DNA from: Actinomadura syzygii
GTDB taxonomy: Bacteria > Actinomycetota > Actinomycetes > Streptosporangiales > Streptosporangiaceae
NCBI RefSeq assembly: GCF_008085905.1
Contig: NZ_VSFF01000005.1
Location: forward strand, 124,001 to 188,000
DNA: 64,000 nt
Direction: 5' to 3'
Shown here: in pieces, positions 11,445 to 21,027 of the stretch
How positions within the stretch are numbered: the stretch's first letter is position 1
How the letters are laid out: each line of letters begins with the position of its first letter
The notes under the pieces: generated by a model
Told to the model about the DNA's origin: nothing
The model's database searches: none
What the model saw: the letters and a program-made list of their open reading frames with translations, nothing else
Made by a program: the position numbers and the translations under genes

Positions 11445-12587
11445 TTACCCGGACAGCCGGACGGGCATGATCAGGTAACGGTAGTTGGGGTTCTCGCCGT
11501 CCTGCGGGGGCTTCCCGGTGAGGACGGCGGGCTTCGTCGGCGTCGTGAACGACAGCCGCGCCACGTCCGAGCCGATCGCGGACAGCCCGTCGAGCAGGAA
11601 CGCGGGGTTGAACGCGATGTCGATGTCCTCGCCCTCCAGCGTCGCCTCCAGACCCTCGACGGCCTGGGCCTCGTCCCCCGTCCCGGCCTCCAGGACCACC
11701 TCGCCCTGGCTGAACGAGAGCCGTACGGGCGTGTTCCGCTCGGCGACGAGGGAGACGCGCTTGACCGCCTCGATGAACGCGGCCGTCTGCACCTCGGCGA
11801 GACCGGCGTACTCGCTCGGCAGCAGCGACCGGTACTTGACGAAGTCGCCGTCCAGGAGCCGCGACGTCGTCCGGCGCCCGCCGCCCTCGAAGCCGATCAT
11901 GCCCTCGCCGGTGCCGCCCGTCCCGCCGAGGGCGATCGACACCTCGGCGCCCGCGGTCAGCGACTTGGCCGTGTCGGCGAGGGTCTTGGCCGGGACGAGC
12001 GCGACGGCGGAGAAGTCCGGCCGCTCCGGCTTCCAGTGCAGCTCGCGGACGGCCAGCCTGTACCGGTCCGTGGACGCCAGGGTGACGGTCTCGCCCTCGA
12101 TCTCCACACGGACCCCGGTCAGCATGGGGATCGTGTCGTCCTTGCCGGCGGCGATGGCCACCTGGCTGACCGCGGCGGCGAACTCGTCACTGCCCACCGA
12201 CCCAGCGGCGGGCGGCATCTCCGGCAGCGTGGGGTAGTCCTCCACAGGCATCGTGAGAAGTGTGAACTTCGCGCTGCCGCAGCGGAGCATCACCTTGGCG
12301 CCGTCGGTCGTCACTTCCACAGGGTGGGGAGGAAGGCTGCGCGAGATCTCGGCGAGGAGACGTCCGGACACCAGCGCGGTGCCGGCCTCCTCGACGTCGA
12401 TGTCGGTGGACACCTGGGCGGAGACCTCGTAGTCGAACGCGGACAGCTTCAACCGGTCGCTCTGCTCCTCACCCCCGGCGACGATGTGCATGCCCGCGAG
12501 GACCGGCACCGGGGGCCGGACCGGGAGCGTGCGCGCGGTCCAGGCGACGGCGTCGGCGAGGGCGTCTCTGTCGATGCGGAACTTCAA
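11445..12587 (-). CDS. dnaN: DNA polymerase III sliding clamp (beta subunit)
   Basis: The 380-residue ring-forming processivity clamp. The TTG at 12587 (MKFRIDRDALADAVAWTART) was chosen because AGGAGG lies nine bases upstream and beta clamps start with this strand; the reading from 12617 adds ten unsupported residues. Three clamp domains follow in order, with the usual endings YRYLIMPVRLSG at the C-terminus (YLIMPVRL forms part of the partner-binding pocket). It is downstream of dnaA across oriC and on the same strand. Confidence 0.97.
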   Translation of the reverse strand: MKFRIDRDALADAVAWTARTLPVRPPVPVLAGMHIVAGGEEQSDRLKLSAFDYEVSAQVSTDIDVEEAGTALVSGRLLAEISRSLPPHPVEVTTDGAKVMLRCGSAKFTLLTMPVEDYPTLPEMPPAAGSVGSDEFAAAVSQVAIAAGKDDTIPMLTGVRVEIEGETVTLASTDRYRLAVRELHWKPERPDFSAVALVPAKTLADTAKSLTAGAEVSIALGGTGGTGEGMIGFEGGGRRTTSRLLDGDFVKYRSLLPSEYAGLAEVQTAAFIEAVKRVSLVAERNTPVRLSFSQGEVVLEAGTGDEAQAVEGLEATLEGEDIDIAFNPAFLLDGLSAIGSDVARLSFTTPTKPAVLTGKPPQDGENPNYRYLIMPVRLSG

Positions 12588-13250
12588 GGGGACCCGCCTC
12601 CTGCAGGTGTCGGACAAGGGTGAGGTGATCCGGCCTCGGCCCGGGCGCTCGGAGCGGGTTGTCCCCAGGCCCTGACTTGAGGTGGATCTTTTTTTGAGTA
12701 GAGAACATGTGCAGTACTAGTAATAGGGGCGGTGGATAGTGTGGACAGACCGAGTTTTCCCAGGTGAGCCCACGTTTTTCTGTCCACCGGGGCTGTGTAC
12801 TGAAGGTGGACGGCGCGCGGCCGCCTGGGGACGGCGAAATCATCCCCACACGTCGTCCTCATGTCATCCCCCGGTTTTCCACGAGTTCTCCACGGGTATG
12901 CCGTGGGTTTCGGCCGCCTGTGTACGGGGGACGGCGGATCGGGCCGTTCGCCCCCAGGTCCGTCCCCAAGGCGTCCCCAGGCCGTCCACTGGTTTTCCCC
13001 AGGAGTGCGGGGCCCGTGCGTCGCGGGTCCACATCCGTCCACTCCTCATCCTCAGCTTTTCCAAGGGTTGCCCACCGGGTTATCCACGAAAATCCCCAGA
13101 GTTTTCCACAACTTGTGAGTAGCGACTCCGGATCTCTGGTGATGCGCGCCCTATGTCGGTTCCGTACGCCGGACGGGCTGTGGACGAGGCGCCCGCGTCC
13201 CGTCCACAGGCGTCGACGCCGGTTGTCCACACTGTGCACGAACGTGCCGG
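12588..13250. other. oriC: Chromosomal replication origin, oriC
   Basis: This 663-bp gene-free region between dnaA and dnaN carries many DnaA-box-like 9-mers in both orientations: TTGTCCACA (13223-13231, perfect), TTATCCACG (13080-13088), TTTTCCACA (13102-13110), TTTTCCACG (12875-12883), TTCTCCACG (12886-12894), CCGTCCACA (13200-13208), and inverted TGTGGACAG (12740-12748) and TGTGGACGA (13179-13187). The most AT-rich part is 12675-12740, with a run of seven T, and is the likely unwinding element. Dense degenerate boxes are typical of actinobacterial origins. Confidence 0.93.
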
Positions 13251-15347
13251 TCAGCGCTTGCGCGCCTGGTGCTTGATGCGCCCGGTCAGCTCCGTGACCT
13301 GGTTGTATATCGCACGGCGCTCGGCCATCAGCGACCGGATCTTGCGTTCGGCGTGCATGACGGTGGTGTGGTCGCGTCCCCCGAACTGCTGTCCGATCTT
13401 GGGGAGCGACAGGTCGGTCAGCTCGCGGCACAGGTACATCGCGATCTGCCGGGCGGTGACGAGCATCCGGGACCGGGACGGCCCGCACAGGTCCTCGATC
13501 GTGGTGCCGAAGTACTCCACCGTCTGCGCCATGATCATCGCGGCGGTGATCTCCGGGCCGGAGTCGTTCGGTATGAGGTCCTTCAGGACGATCTCGGCGA
13601 GCTTCATGTCGACCGACTGCCGGTTCAGGCTCGCGAACGCGGTGACCCGGATGAGGGCGCCCTCCAGTTCGCGGATGTTCGTCGCGATCTGCGAGGCGAT
13701 GAACTCCAGCACGTCCGGCGGGGCGGCGAGGCCCTCCTGGCGCGCCTTCTTCTGCAGGATCGCGATGCGCGTCTCCAACTCGGGCGGCTGCACGTCCGTC
13801 GTCAGCCCCCATTCGAACCGGTTGCGCAGCCGGTCTTCCAGCGTGACCAGTTCCTTGGGCGGACGGTCGCTGGAGATGACGATCTGCTTGCTGGCGTTGT
13901 GGAGCGTGTTGAACGTGTGGAAGAACTCCTCCTGCGTCTGCTCCTTGCCCTCAAGGAACTGGATGTCATCGACGAGGAGGATGTCGACGTCCCGGTAACG
14001 GCGGCGGAACCCGTCGGCCTTACCGTCGCGGATCGAGTTGATGAAGTCGTTCGTGAACTCCTCGGAGCTCACGTAGCGAACGCGCGCTCCGTTGAAGAGG
14101 CTCTGGGCGTAGTGGCCGATCGCGTGGAGCAGGTGCGTCTTGCCCAGGCCGGAGTCGCCGTAGACGAACAAAGGGTTGTACGCCTTGGCGGGCTGCTCGG
14201 CGACCGCGACGGCCGCCGCGTGCGCGAACCGGTTCGACGACCCAATGACGAACGTCTCGAACGTGTACTTGGGGTTCAGCCGGGCGTGCTCCGAGGCTCC
14301 GGCCCCAGGGGCGGGTGCGGGTGCGGGAGCGCGCGGGTCGAAATTGTCCTCGTCCCGGAAGGAACTCTCCCGGTAAGGGGGCTCGTCGCCGCGATACTGC
14401 TCGCCGCCCCCTCCGCCGCCGCCGTACTGCTCCGGCGGTGCGTAGGACTGCTCGACACCGGGAAACGGGTCTCCGCCCTGGAAGGTGTCTTCCGCGCGGC
14501 CCACCGGCGGCTCGTTCCCACCGTGCTGTGGCTCGCGACCCTGCGGCTCAGCCGCTCGACCACCTGGGCGGTGCTGACCCAACGTCCGGTCGTTCAGATG
14601 AGAATGCGGAGGCCGCCCTGAGTGTTCCCCACCGAAACCTTCCTGGTTTCCATAACCGGGATATGCCTGGGGGCCACGGTTCTCGAACGGGGCGGGGTCA
14701 CGTCCACCCGGCGGGCCATAAGAAGTAGGAGGACGGGGTGCGGGGGGATAGGTGCCGCGCTCGTCATCCTCAGCCTGTGGATAACCTCCGCGTCCACCCG
14801 GGCCGTGGGTAATTCCCGACCGGTACCCCTGGTCACCGTACGGCTGCTCCGGGTACGCGCGGTCGGATCGCTCGCCGTACCCCTGGTCGCCGAACGGGCG
14901 CTCCCGGTCGCGGTCACGGTCGCGCTCGCGGTCCCGGTCGTCCGGCGGGCGCTCGGAGTAGGAATCGCCGTAGGACGGCGTCGGCTCGTGCATCCCGAGC
15001 CCTGTTCCCGGCCCCGGAACCGGCGCCGACAGCGGCTCCCCCGCACCCGGCCGCGAGGCTCCCGCGGGAGGGCCCGGCGCACCCGCCGGAGGCTCCGGCT
15101 GGACGGTCACCGCGACGCGGATCTCCCTGCCCAGCTCACGCGAAAGCGCCTGCGTGATGAGGTTCCGGAGGCGTGTTTCGAGGGCGTCCTTGGCGAACTC
15201 GTTCGGGGCGGCGAGCAGCGCCGTGCCCTCGACCAGCGCCAGCGGGCGGACCATCGGCAGCCATGCGCGGTAGCTCGGCGACAGATCGCTCTCGGCCAGG
15301 GCCGTCAGGGTGCGGGCCCAGACCGATCCGAGATCCTGACCGTCCAT
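13251..15347 (-). CDS. dnaA: Chromosomal replication initiator protein DnaA
   Basis: A 698-residue AAA+ initiator. Domain I is residues 1-90 ([22 protein letters not shown]), followed by an unusually long, Pro/Gly/Asp/Arg-rich linker (about 95-360), typical in kind of large actinobacterial DnaAs. Domain III begins at [13 protein letters not shown] with Walker [10 protein letters not shown] and Walker B LLVDDIQF; domain IV ends with the signature [15 protein letters not shown] that binds the box. The ATG at 15347 ([10 protein letters not shown]) has a GGAGGGG upstream; the frame reading from 15404 is not supported. A perfect DnaA box (14776-14784) lies inside the linker-coding part. Confidence 0.97.
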   Translation of the reverse strand: MDGQDLGSVWARTLTALAESDLSPSYRAWLPMVRPLALVEGTALLAAPNEFAKDALETRLRNLITQALSRELGREIRVAVTVQPEPPAGAPGPPAGASRPGAGEPLSAPVPGPGTGLGMHEPTPSYGDSYSERPPDDRDRERDRDRDRERPFGDQGYGERSDRAYPEQPYGDQGYRSGITHGPGGRGGYPQAEDDERGTYPPAPRPPTSYGPPGGRDPAPFENRGPQAYPGYGNQEGFGGEHSGRPPHSHLNDRTLGQHRPGGRAAEPQGREPQHGGNEPPVGRAEDTFQGGDPFPGVEQSYAPPEQYGGGGGGGEQYRGDEPPYRESSFRDEDNFDPRAPAPAPAPGAGASEHARLNPKYTFETFVIGSSNRFAHAAAVAVAEQPAKAYNPLFVYGDSGLGKTHLLHAIGHYAQSLFNGARVRYVSSEEFTNDFINSIRDGKADGFRRRYRDVDILLVDDIQFLEGKEQTQEEFFHTFNTLHNASKQIVISSDRPPKELVTLEDRLRNRFEWGLTTDVQPPELETRIAILQKKARQEGLAAPPDVLEFIASQIATNIRELEGALIRVTAFASLNRQSVDMKLAEIVLKDLIPNDSGPEITAAMIMAQTVEYFGTTIEDLCGPSRSRMLVTARQIAMYLCRELTDLSLPKIGQQFGGRDHTTVMHAERKIRSLMAERRAIYNQVTELTGRIKHQARKR

Positions 15348-15462
15348 GCGCAAGGTCCCCTCCCCCTCCGTCCGACGGAGTACCTGTCTGCCCGTCCGCC
15401 CCACGGCACGCGATCGGCCTCACGGGGCACGCCGCGGCGCGAAGGACTTACTCTCTCACGAG

Positions 15463-15483
15463 TTGTCCACAGAGTTGTCCACA
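15463..15483 (+). promoter_or_regulatory. Tandem perfect DnaA boxes in the dnaA upstream region
   Basis: Two TTGTCCACA boxes (15463-15471 and 15475-15483) start 12 bp apart in the same orientation, 116 bp upstream of the dnaA start codon. This spacing and place suggest DnaA autoregulation of the dnaA promoter on the minus strand, as known in other bacteria; the effect here is inference. The remainder of the dnaA-rpmH spacer (15484-15991) must hold the divergent rpmH promoter but shows no further recognisable feature. Confidence 0.75.
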
Positions 15484-15991
15484 TGCTGTGCATAGGCATG
15501 GGGCACCCTGTGTAAAACCCACGAGGCGGGTTCCGGTGAACGAGGTCGGGAGAGCGCCGGCCTTCGCAGGGCCGGTGGTGGGGTGGTTCTTGAACGGGGG
15601 TTAGCGGGGCTGAGGACCGACATCAGATCGCGAAATTCGTCGGAGGAGCGTCGGCTCGCCCGGACGACCTTAACCGCTGTGAGCCACACCCGCAACAGGC
15701 GCCATCCCGTCCAACATGTCCATCGGAGTCCGATCCCCAGGCATGCCCGCCGACGCCGTTCCCATGCGCGTCCGGGGCGCTGGAGCGGCCGCTCCGTTTG
15801 ACCGCGTGGCCGGTTGCCCGTAACGTTCTGAGGTCGAGTCGCATCGACGGAGATGCCGCGTGCCCGCCGGCAGCCTCGCCAGGCTGGCTCGGGCGGGCCC
15901 CCGCTGCGGGGGACCGGACGCGGCCCTCGATGCGAGCTATCGAGCCTTTGCCGACCATGACGCCGAACCGACCGCAGCACTGGAGCCTCAA

Positions 15992-16129
15992 GTGAGCAAG
16001 CGTACTTTCCAGCCGAACAACCGTCGCCGCCACAAGAAGCACGGCTTCCGGCTGCGCATGCGCACGCGCGCGGGCCGCGCGGTCCTCGCCAACCGGCGCG
16101 GCAAGGGCCGCGCCCGCATCGCGGTCTGA
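15992..16129 (+). CDS. rpmH: 50S ribosomal protein L34
   Basis: A 45-residue, very basic ribosomal protein: [20 protein letters not shown] then [18 protein letters not shown]. The start is the GTG at 15992; the open frame extends upstream but the family begins here. It heads the operon rpmH-rnpA-yidD-yidC-jag, divergent from dnaA, the arrangement conserved in most bacteria. Confidence 0.97.
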   Translation: MSKRTFQPNNRRRHKKHGFRLRMRTRAGRAVLANRRGKGRARIAV

Positions 16130-16141
16130 CCCACCCACACT

Positions 16142-16510
16142 GTGCTGCCGTCCGGAAACCGGATGCGGCGGCGGGACGACTTCACGTTGGCCGTCCGGCG
16201 CGGACGCCGCGCCGGACGGCCGAATGTCGTGGTTCATCTGCTCCAGCCGGACCAGGAGCCCGGCGCGGCGGCGCCGCCGCTCGTCGGGTTCATCGTCGCG
16301 CGCCCGGTGGGGAACGCCGTCGTCCGCAACTCCGTGCGGCGCCGGCTCCGCCACCTGGCGCGCCCGCACCTGGACCGGCTGCCAGCGGGTAGCCTGCTCG
16401 TAGTACGCGCCAACCCCCGTGCGGGGAAGGCGCGTCCTGGCGAACTGGCCGCGGATCTCGAGTCGGCGTTGGACCGGCTCCTGCGGCCCGCGTCCAAGGG
16501 GCGGAGATGA
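16142..16510 (+). CDS. rnpA: Ribonuclease P protein component
   Basis: A 122-residue basic protein that supports the RNase P RNA in tRNA 5' processing. It starts with GTG ([21 protein letters not shown]) 12 bp after rpmH and shows the family core [24 protein letters not shown], with the RNR-like basic helix. The stop overlaps the next start by four bases (ATGA at 16507-16510), so translation is probably coupled. Confidence 0.95.
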   Translation: MLPSGNRMRRRDDFTLAVRRGRRAGRPNVVVHLLQPDQEPGAAAPPLVGFIVARPVGNAVVRNSVRRRLRHLARPHLDRLPAGSLLVVRANPRAGKARPGELAADLESALDRLLRPASKGRR

Positions 16511-16869
16511 GGACTCGGCAGGGGATGGCTCTCCCCGCGCGGTATCAGATGGGGCGACCGGGCCCCGTCGCGAGCCTGCTGATCCTTCTCGTCCGCGCCT
16601 ACCGCCGCTTCTTGAGTCCCCTGCTCGGGCAGCAGTGCCGGTTCCAGCCCACGTGCAGCGCGTACGGCCTGGAGGCGCTCCAGGTGCACGGGGCGCTGCG
16701 CGGCACCTGGTTGACGGCCCGCCGGATCGCGCGGTGCCATCCGTTCCATCCCGGGGGTCACGACCCGGTGCCGCCGCGGAAGACGAGGTCCACGGCGGCC
16801 CCCTCGAACTCCGGCCGCGAGGAGAGCGGCCCCGCCCTAGCAGACCCCAAGGAGCTGCCCGGTGCTTGA
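16507..16869 (+). CDS. yidD: Membrane protein insertion efficiency factor YidD
   Basis: A 120-residue protein with the YidD core: a hydrophobic amphipathic segment ([19 protein letters not shown]), [15 protein letters not shown] with its cysteines, and [19 protein letters not shown]. It aids YidC-dependent insertion. It overlaps rnpA by four bases and yidC by eight (GTG at 16862), a tight operon. The C-terminal 30 residues are a disordered extension beyond the family core. Confidence 0.95.
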   Translation: MRTRQGMALPARYQMGRPGPVASLLILLVRAYRRFLSPLLGQQCRFQPTCSAYGLEALQVHGALRGTWLTARRIARCHPFHPGGHDPVPPRKTRSTAAPSNSGREESGPALADPKELPGA

Positions 16870-17884
16870 TTGGTTGTACGAGATCGTCTCTCAGCTCATC
16901 GTGTGGATCCACACGGGGCTGAGCACCTTCCTCCCCAAGGACAGCGGTTGGGCCTGGGGCGGCTCGATCATTCTGCTGACCGTCCTCCTGCGGCTGCTGC
17001 TCGTCCCTCTGTTCGTGAAGCAGATCCACGCTTCGCGGAAGATGCAGGAGCTGAACCCGAAGGTCCAGGCGCTTCGCAAGAAGTACAAGAACGACAAGCA
17101 GCGCCTCAACCAGGAGGTCATGAAGCTCTACCAGGAGAACGGCGCCAACCCGCTTTCGGGCTGTCTCCCCCTCCTGGTGCAGATGCCGATCTTCATTGGG
17201 CTGTTCCAGACCCTCAAGCGGATCTCGGACGCCAAGGAAGGCCACGACGTCTTCGCGATGAACTGGGACCTCGTCAAGAGCGCCCAGAACGCGAACATCT
17301 TCGGTGCCCACATCCCGGACACGTTCCTGAACGCCTGGGGCGCCAACCCCAAGGTGTGGAGCGCCATCATCGTCACCGGCATCGCCGTGGTGATCAGCTC
17401 CTGCACGACGTTCTTCACCGTCCGGGCCAGCATGAAGCGCCAGCCCGTCACCGACGACGCCAACCCGATGATGCAGGCGCAGAAGATGATGGTCTTCCTC
17501 GCGCCGCTGTTCGGTCTGTTCGGGCTCGGGTTCCCGCTGGGTGTCCTCATGTACTGGGTCACGTCCAACAGTTGGACGCTGGCCCAGCAGCACTACATCT
17601 ACAAGCGGTACCCACCGCCCGGCACGGACGGCGAGGCCGCGTCCACCACCACCGGCAAGACGGGTGGCAAGTCCGGCGCGGGCAAGGCCGGGGCCAAGGC
17701 GGGCGCCAAGGCCGCCGGGACGAAGAACGGCCAGGCCGCGTCCGGGATCAAGGCCAAGGCCAGGCTCAAGAAGGAGCCGGAGCCGGAGCCGGTGGACGAC
17801 GAGCCCGACACCAAGCCCAAGGTCGTGCGGAACCAGCCGACCCGTAAGCCGCGCAGCAAGCGCAGCGGCACCCCGAAGCGCTAG
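16862..17884 (+). CDS. yidC: Membrane protein insertase YidC/Oxa1
   Basis: A 340-residue insertase of the Gram-positive type. The first helix and [20 protein letters not shown] form the first core membrane part with the conserved Arg in the hydrophilic groove; a cytoplasmic coiled-coil hairpin ([16 protein letters not shown]) follows, then [15 protein letters not shown] and two more helices. The C-terminal 75 residues are Lys/Ala/Gly-rich ([14 protein letters not shown]) and could bind ribosomes or rRNA. No lipobox is seen. It starts with GTG inside the end of yidD. Confidence 0.96.
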   Translation: MLDWLYEIVSQLIVWIHTGLSTFLPKDSGWAWGGSIILLTVLLRLLLVPLFVKQIHASRKMQELNPKVQALRKKYKNDKQRLNQEVMKLYQENGANPLSGCLPLLVQMPIFIGLFQTLKRISDAKEGHDVFAMNWDLVKSAQNANIFGAHIPDTFLNAWGANPKVWSAIIVTGIAVVISSCTTFFTVRASMKRQPVTDDANPMMQAQKMMVFLAPLFGLFGLGFPLGVLMYWVTSNSWTLAQQHYIYKRYPPPGTDGEAASTTTGKTGGKSGAGKAGAKAGAKAAGTKNGQAASGIKAKARLKKEPEPEPVDDEPDTKPKVVRNQPTRKPRSKRSGTPKR

Positions 17885-17921
17885 TTTGAACCCCGAGCAC
17901 GTGCCGGAGAAGGAGATCCCG

Positions 17922-18407
17922 TTGAGCCAGACCGACACCACCGAGGTCGACGTCCAGGCGCTCGAACAGGAAGGCGAGATCGCCGCCGACTACATCGAGG
18001 GCCTCCTGGACATCGGTGACTACGACGGCGACATCGACATGGACGTCGAGGGCGAGCGCGCGATGGTCGCCGTCGTCGGCGGTTCCCTGGACGAGCTGGT
18101 CGGCAAGCGCGGCGAGGTCCTGGAGGCGCTGCAGGAGCTGACCCGGCTGGCCGTGCACCGCCAGACCGGCAACCGGACCCGGCTCATGCTCGACGTCGGC
18201 GGGTACCGCGAGCGGCGGCGGGCCGAGCTCACCAAGCTCGGCACGGACGTCGCCGACGAGGTCAAGCAGGCGGGCGAGTCGAAGCCGCTCGCCCCGATGA
18301 CCCCGTTCGAGCGCAAGATCGTCCACGACGCGGTGGCCGCCGCCGGGCTGCGCAGCGAGTCCGAGGGCGAGGAGCCCGACCGTTACGTGGTGGTCTATCC
18401 CGCCTGA
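17922..18407 (+). CDS. jag: Jag/KhpB-type KH-R3H RNA-binding protein
   Basis: A 161-residue cytoplasmic protein downstream of yidC. The start is the TTG at 17922 (MSQTDTTEVDVQ), six bases after AAGGAG; a GTG at 17901 is in frame but has no such site. An acidic N-terminus leads to a KH domain (VAVVGGSLDELVGKRGEVLEALQELTRL) and an R3H domain (MTPFERKIVHDAVAAAGL..EPDRYVVVYP). KhpB/Jag proteins bind RNA and influence cell division and envelope growth in Gram-positives. The Jag_N domain of firmicutes is not present, as usual in actinobacteria. Confidence 0.93.
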   Translation: MSQTDTTEVDVQALEQEGEIAADYIEGLLDIGDYDGDIDMDVEGERAMVAVVGGSLDELVGKRGEVLEALQELTRLAVHRQTGNRTRLMLDVGGYRERRRAELTKLGTDVADEVKQAGESKPLAPMTPFERKIVHDAVAAAGLRSESEGEEPDRYVVVYPA

Positions 18408-18420
18408 TCTTCGCCGTCCA

Positions 18421-18460
18421 CGGCCCCGACCGCTCCGCGCGGTCGGGGCCGTCGGCTTTT
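18421..18460 (+). terminator. Terminator of the rpmH-jag operon
   Basis: Arms 18421-18432 and 18440-18451 pair perfectly (12 bp, GC-rich, seven-base loop) and are followed on the plus strand by a short T run at 18457-18460. It sits 13 bp after the jag stop and before the convergent end of the next gene. Confidence 0.85.
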
Positions 18461-18497
18461 CACGGTGTGGTGAGGCCGGGCTCCATCGAGCGCGGCC

Positions 18498-18962
18498 TCA
18501 GCGGCGCGTGGTGCGGCGCCATCTGCGGCGCTCCGGGACCTGGGTGTCGCTGTTCACCACGGCCGTCCGATTCACCTCCGCCGGGTCCTGCGCGTGCGCC
18601 GGATCCTGAGCGAAGGCCGGGTCCATCTCGCTGTGGCCGGTCGGCGCGTCAGAGGTCCGGTGATCGATCACACGTTCGACGCGCTCGCTCGGACGGCCGC
18701 CGACGGGCGGCGGGTCCTCGATGATGTGCTCCTCGCGGACGATCGTCCCGGGCTCGTCCCCGTAGGCGGGGTCGGCGCCGGTGATGCGGCCCGCGCTGCG
18801 CCGCGGCCGGGTGTACTTGAGCGTGAAGCCCATGCTGATCAGGCCGACCAGGATGAGGATCCAGCCGACCAGGTGAATGTCGACGCCGGTGAGATCGACG
18901 CGCAGCGCGAACGCCAGGATCGCGCCCAGGGCGATGAATGCGAGACTGACTCCGATTCCCAT
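18498..18962 (-). CDS. DUF6458-like two-helix membrane protein
   Basis: A 154-residue protein. The ATG at 18962 (MGIGVSLAFIALGAIL) follows AAGGAG by nine bases. Two transmembrane helices (residues 3-22 and 31-50; VGWILILVGLISMGFTL) are followed by a long hydrophilic tail rich in Asp, Arg and Pro, ending with a basic cluster RRRWRRTTRR. The N-terminal pattern matches small DUF6458 membrane proteins common in actinobacteria; function unknown. It is convergent with jag and sits upstream of the divergent rsmG. Confidence 0.75.
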   Translation of the reverse strand: MGIGVSLAFIALGAILAFALRVDLTGVDIHLVGWILILVGLISMGFTLKYTRPRRSAGRITGADPAYGDEPGTIVREEHIIEDPPPVGGRPSERVERVIDHRTSDAPTGHSEMDPAFAQDPAHAQDPAEVNRTAVVNSDTQVPERRRWRRTTRR

Positions 18963-19168
18963 CTGTCGGAGCTCCTTCCGAGGGGGATTCGGGCGACCTC
19001 GCAAGCACCTACCCCACGGGCCTCGAATATGCGGTGGGGTCATGTGGTTCTCGCCATAACGGAAGGGTCCTCCGACCCTGCGGCGCCACGGCGGGCGCTC
19101 GCGGTCGGACGTCCGTCACGCCGTTTCACGTGCGCGCCGCCGCCGTGTTATGTGGAACGATTCGTCTG

Positions 19169-19846
19169 GTGGGGATTGCAAGCGAGGTTTTCGGTGACGC
19201 GCTTCCGGTCGCGGAACGCTATGCGGCGTTCCTCGGGACGGCCGGCGTCGAGCGCGGGCTCATCGGGCCCCGCGAGGTCGATCGTCTCTGGGAACGCCAC
19301 CTGATCAACTGCGCGGTCGTGTCGGCCGCGGTGCCGCCGGACGCGCGGGTCGTCGACATCGGCTCGGGCGCGGGCCTGCCCGGCATCGTGCTCGCGATCG
19401 TCCGGCCCGATCTGCGGATCACCCTGCTCGAACCGCTGCTGCGGCGGACGACGTTCCTGACCGAGTGCGTCGAGATGCTCGACCTGGGGAACGTCGAGGT
19501 GCTGCGGGCGCGGGCCGAGGAGGTGGCCGGACGCCTGTCGATGGACGTCGCCACGGCGCGCGCCGTCGCACCGCTCGAACGCCTCGCCAAGTGGGCGCTT
19601 CCGCTGCTGCGTCCGGGGGGCGAGCTGCTCGCGCTCAAGGGGGAGCGCGCCGCGGCCGAGTTGGACGAGGCCGGGCCCGTCCTGAAGCAGCATGGGGTGC
19701 GCGGCACCGAACTGCTTCAAGTCGGGCGCGGTATGGTCGACCCTCCGACAACTCTCGTCCGGGTGATCGCCGGCGGCGGCGAGGATGGCGGACGACGGAG
19801 GCGCGCACCCCGGCGTGCCAAAGGGTCGAGGAAGAGGTCTTCATGA
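19169..19846 (+). CDS. rsmG: 16S rRNA (guanine-527-N7)-methyltransferase RsmG (GidB)
   Basis: A 225-residue S-adenosylmethionine-dependent methyltransferase; loss in other species gives low-level streptomycin resistance. The GTG at 19169 (VGIASEVFGDALPVAERYAAFL) begins the family domain, though the ribosome binding site is weak. The SAM motif is VVDIGSGAGLPGIVLAI; the substrate region has WERHLINC and TARAVAPLERLAKWALPLL. The C-terminus ends in a basic tail (GGRRRRAPRRAKGSRKR). Its stop codon overlaps the parA ATG (ATGA). Confidence 0.95.
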   Translation: MGIASEVFGDALPVAERYAAFLGTAGVERGLIGPREVDRLWERHLINCAVVSAAVPPDARVVDIGSGAGLPGIVLAIVRPDLRITLLEPLLRRTTFLTECVEMLDLGNVEVLRARAEEVAGRLSMDVATARAVAPLERLAKWALPLLRPGGELLALKGERAAAELDEAGPVLKQHGVRGTELLQVGRGMVDPPTTLVRVIAGGGEDGGRRRRAPRRAKGSRKRSS

Positions 19847-21027
19847 GCACGGGACCAGGACTTGGCAGGCCTGACCGCGCCGACGAATCCCCCGACGAAC
19901 AGCCGCCCGGCCCGGGCGGACCCGGCGCGGCCGCGGACCGGACGGCGGTCGCCGGGGCGCCGGGGGACGCGGAACCGGCCAGCACGCCGGGGACCGCGCC
20001 CTCCGGGCACGCGAAGTGGGGCACCACGACGTCCGGAACCGCGGAGAACGTCGGCTATGTACCGACGAACACCGGCGCGCCGCCGCCGGTGCCGCGCAAG
20101 GGACCAACTCAGGGGGAGTCAGAACTCGTGCGCGAGGCGCTCAGGGACGCCAAGGTTTCACGTGAAACGTCGACCGCGGCGGCCGCCACCACGGCCACGA
20201 CGGTCAGGACGATGACCGGCCGCCGGGACAGGGAATGGCCCCGGCCGGACAACTGCCGCATCATCACCATCGCCAACCAGAAGGGCGGCGTGGGGAAGAC
20301 CACCAGTTCGGTGAACCTCGCCGCGTCCCTCGCCATGCACGGCGCCCAGGTGCTCGTGGTCGACCTCGACCCGCAGGGGAACGCGTCCACCGCCCTCGGC
20401 GTCGACCACCACGCCGAGGTCCCGTCGATCTACGACGTGCTGATCGAGGACATGTCGTTCGCCGACATCGTCGTCCCGGCGCCCGAGATCCCGAACCTCT
20501 ACTGCGCGCCCGCGACGCTCAACCTCGCCGGCGCGGAGATCGAGCTCGTGTCCAAGGTGGCCCGCGAGTCGCGGCTGCGGCGGGCGCTCGAGGCCTACGA
20601 CACCGACAAGTTCGACTACGTGCTGATCGACTGCCCGCCGTCCCTCGGGCTGCTCACCGTGAACGCGCTCGTCGGCGGGGACGAACTGCTCATCCCGATC
20701 CAGTGCGAGTACTACGCGCTGGAGGGCCTCGGGCAGCTCATCCGGACCGTCGACCTCGTCAAGGCGCACCTCAACCAACAGCTGAAGGTGTCCACCATCC
20801 TGCTCACGATGTACGACGCCAGGACGCGGCTCGCCGCGCAGGTGGCGGAGGACGTGCGGAACCACTTCGGCGACGTCGTCCTCAACACGGTCATCCCCCG
20901 CAGCGTCCGGGTCTCCGAGGCGCCGAGCTACGGGCAGTCCGTCATGACCTACGACCCCGGTTCGAGCGGCGCGCTCGCCTACAGCGAGGCCGCGTCCGAG
21001 ATGGCCCACGCGGGGGCCGTCCAGTGA
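19843..21027 (+). CDS. parA: Chromosome partitioning ATPase ParA (Soj)
   Basis: A 394-residue Walker-type ATPase that drives origin segregation with ParB-parS. The ATG at 19843 overlaps the rsmG stop. The first 130 residues are Pro/Gly/Ala-rich and disordered, longer than in model ParAs. The ATPase core starts at CRIITIANQKGGVGKTTSSVNLAASLA (deviant Walker A with both lysines), followed by VVDLDPQGNASTALG and DYVLIDCPPSLGLL, and ends with the SEAPSYGQSVMTYDP region. A parS-type palindrome is embedded in the N-terminal coding part. Confidence 0.96.
   Translation: MSTGPGLGRPDRADESPDEQPPGPGGPGAAADRTAVAGAPGDAEPASTPGTAPSGHAKWGTTTSGTAENVGYVPTNTGAPPPVPRKGPTQGESELVREALRDAKVSRETSTAAAATTATTVRTMTGRRDREWPRPDNCRIITIANQKGGVGKTTSSVNLAASLAMHGAQVLVVDLDPQGNASTALGVDHHAEVPSIYDVLIEDMSFADIVVPAPEIPNLYCAPATLNLAGAEIELVSKVARESRLRRALEAYDTDKFDYVLIDCPPSLGLLTVNALVGGDELLIPIQCEYYALEGLGQLIRTVDLVKAHLNQQLKVSTILLTMYDARTRLAAQVAEDVRNHFGDVVLNTVIPRSVRVSEAPSYGQSVMTYDPGSSGALAYSEAASEMAHAGAVQ
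20154..20169. promoter_or_regulatory. parS: parS site inside parA
   Basis: GTTTCACGTGAAAC (20155-20168) is a perfect 14-bp match to the core of the bacterial parS consensus; the outer bases are G and G instead of T and A. It is translated as part of the disordered ParA N-terminus (KVSRETS), so it is both coding and a probable ParB site. Confidence 0.85.
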
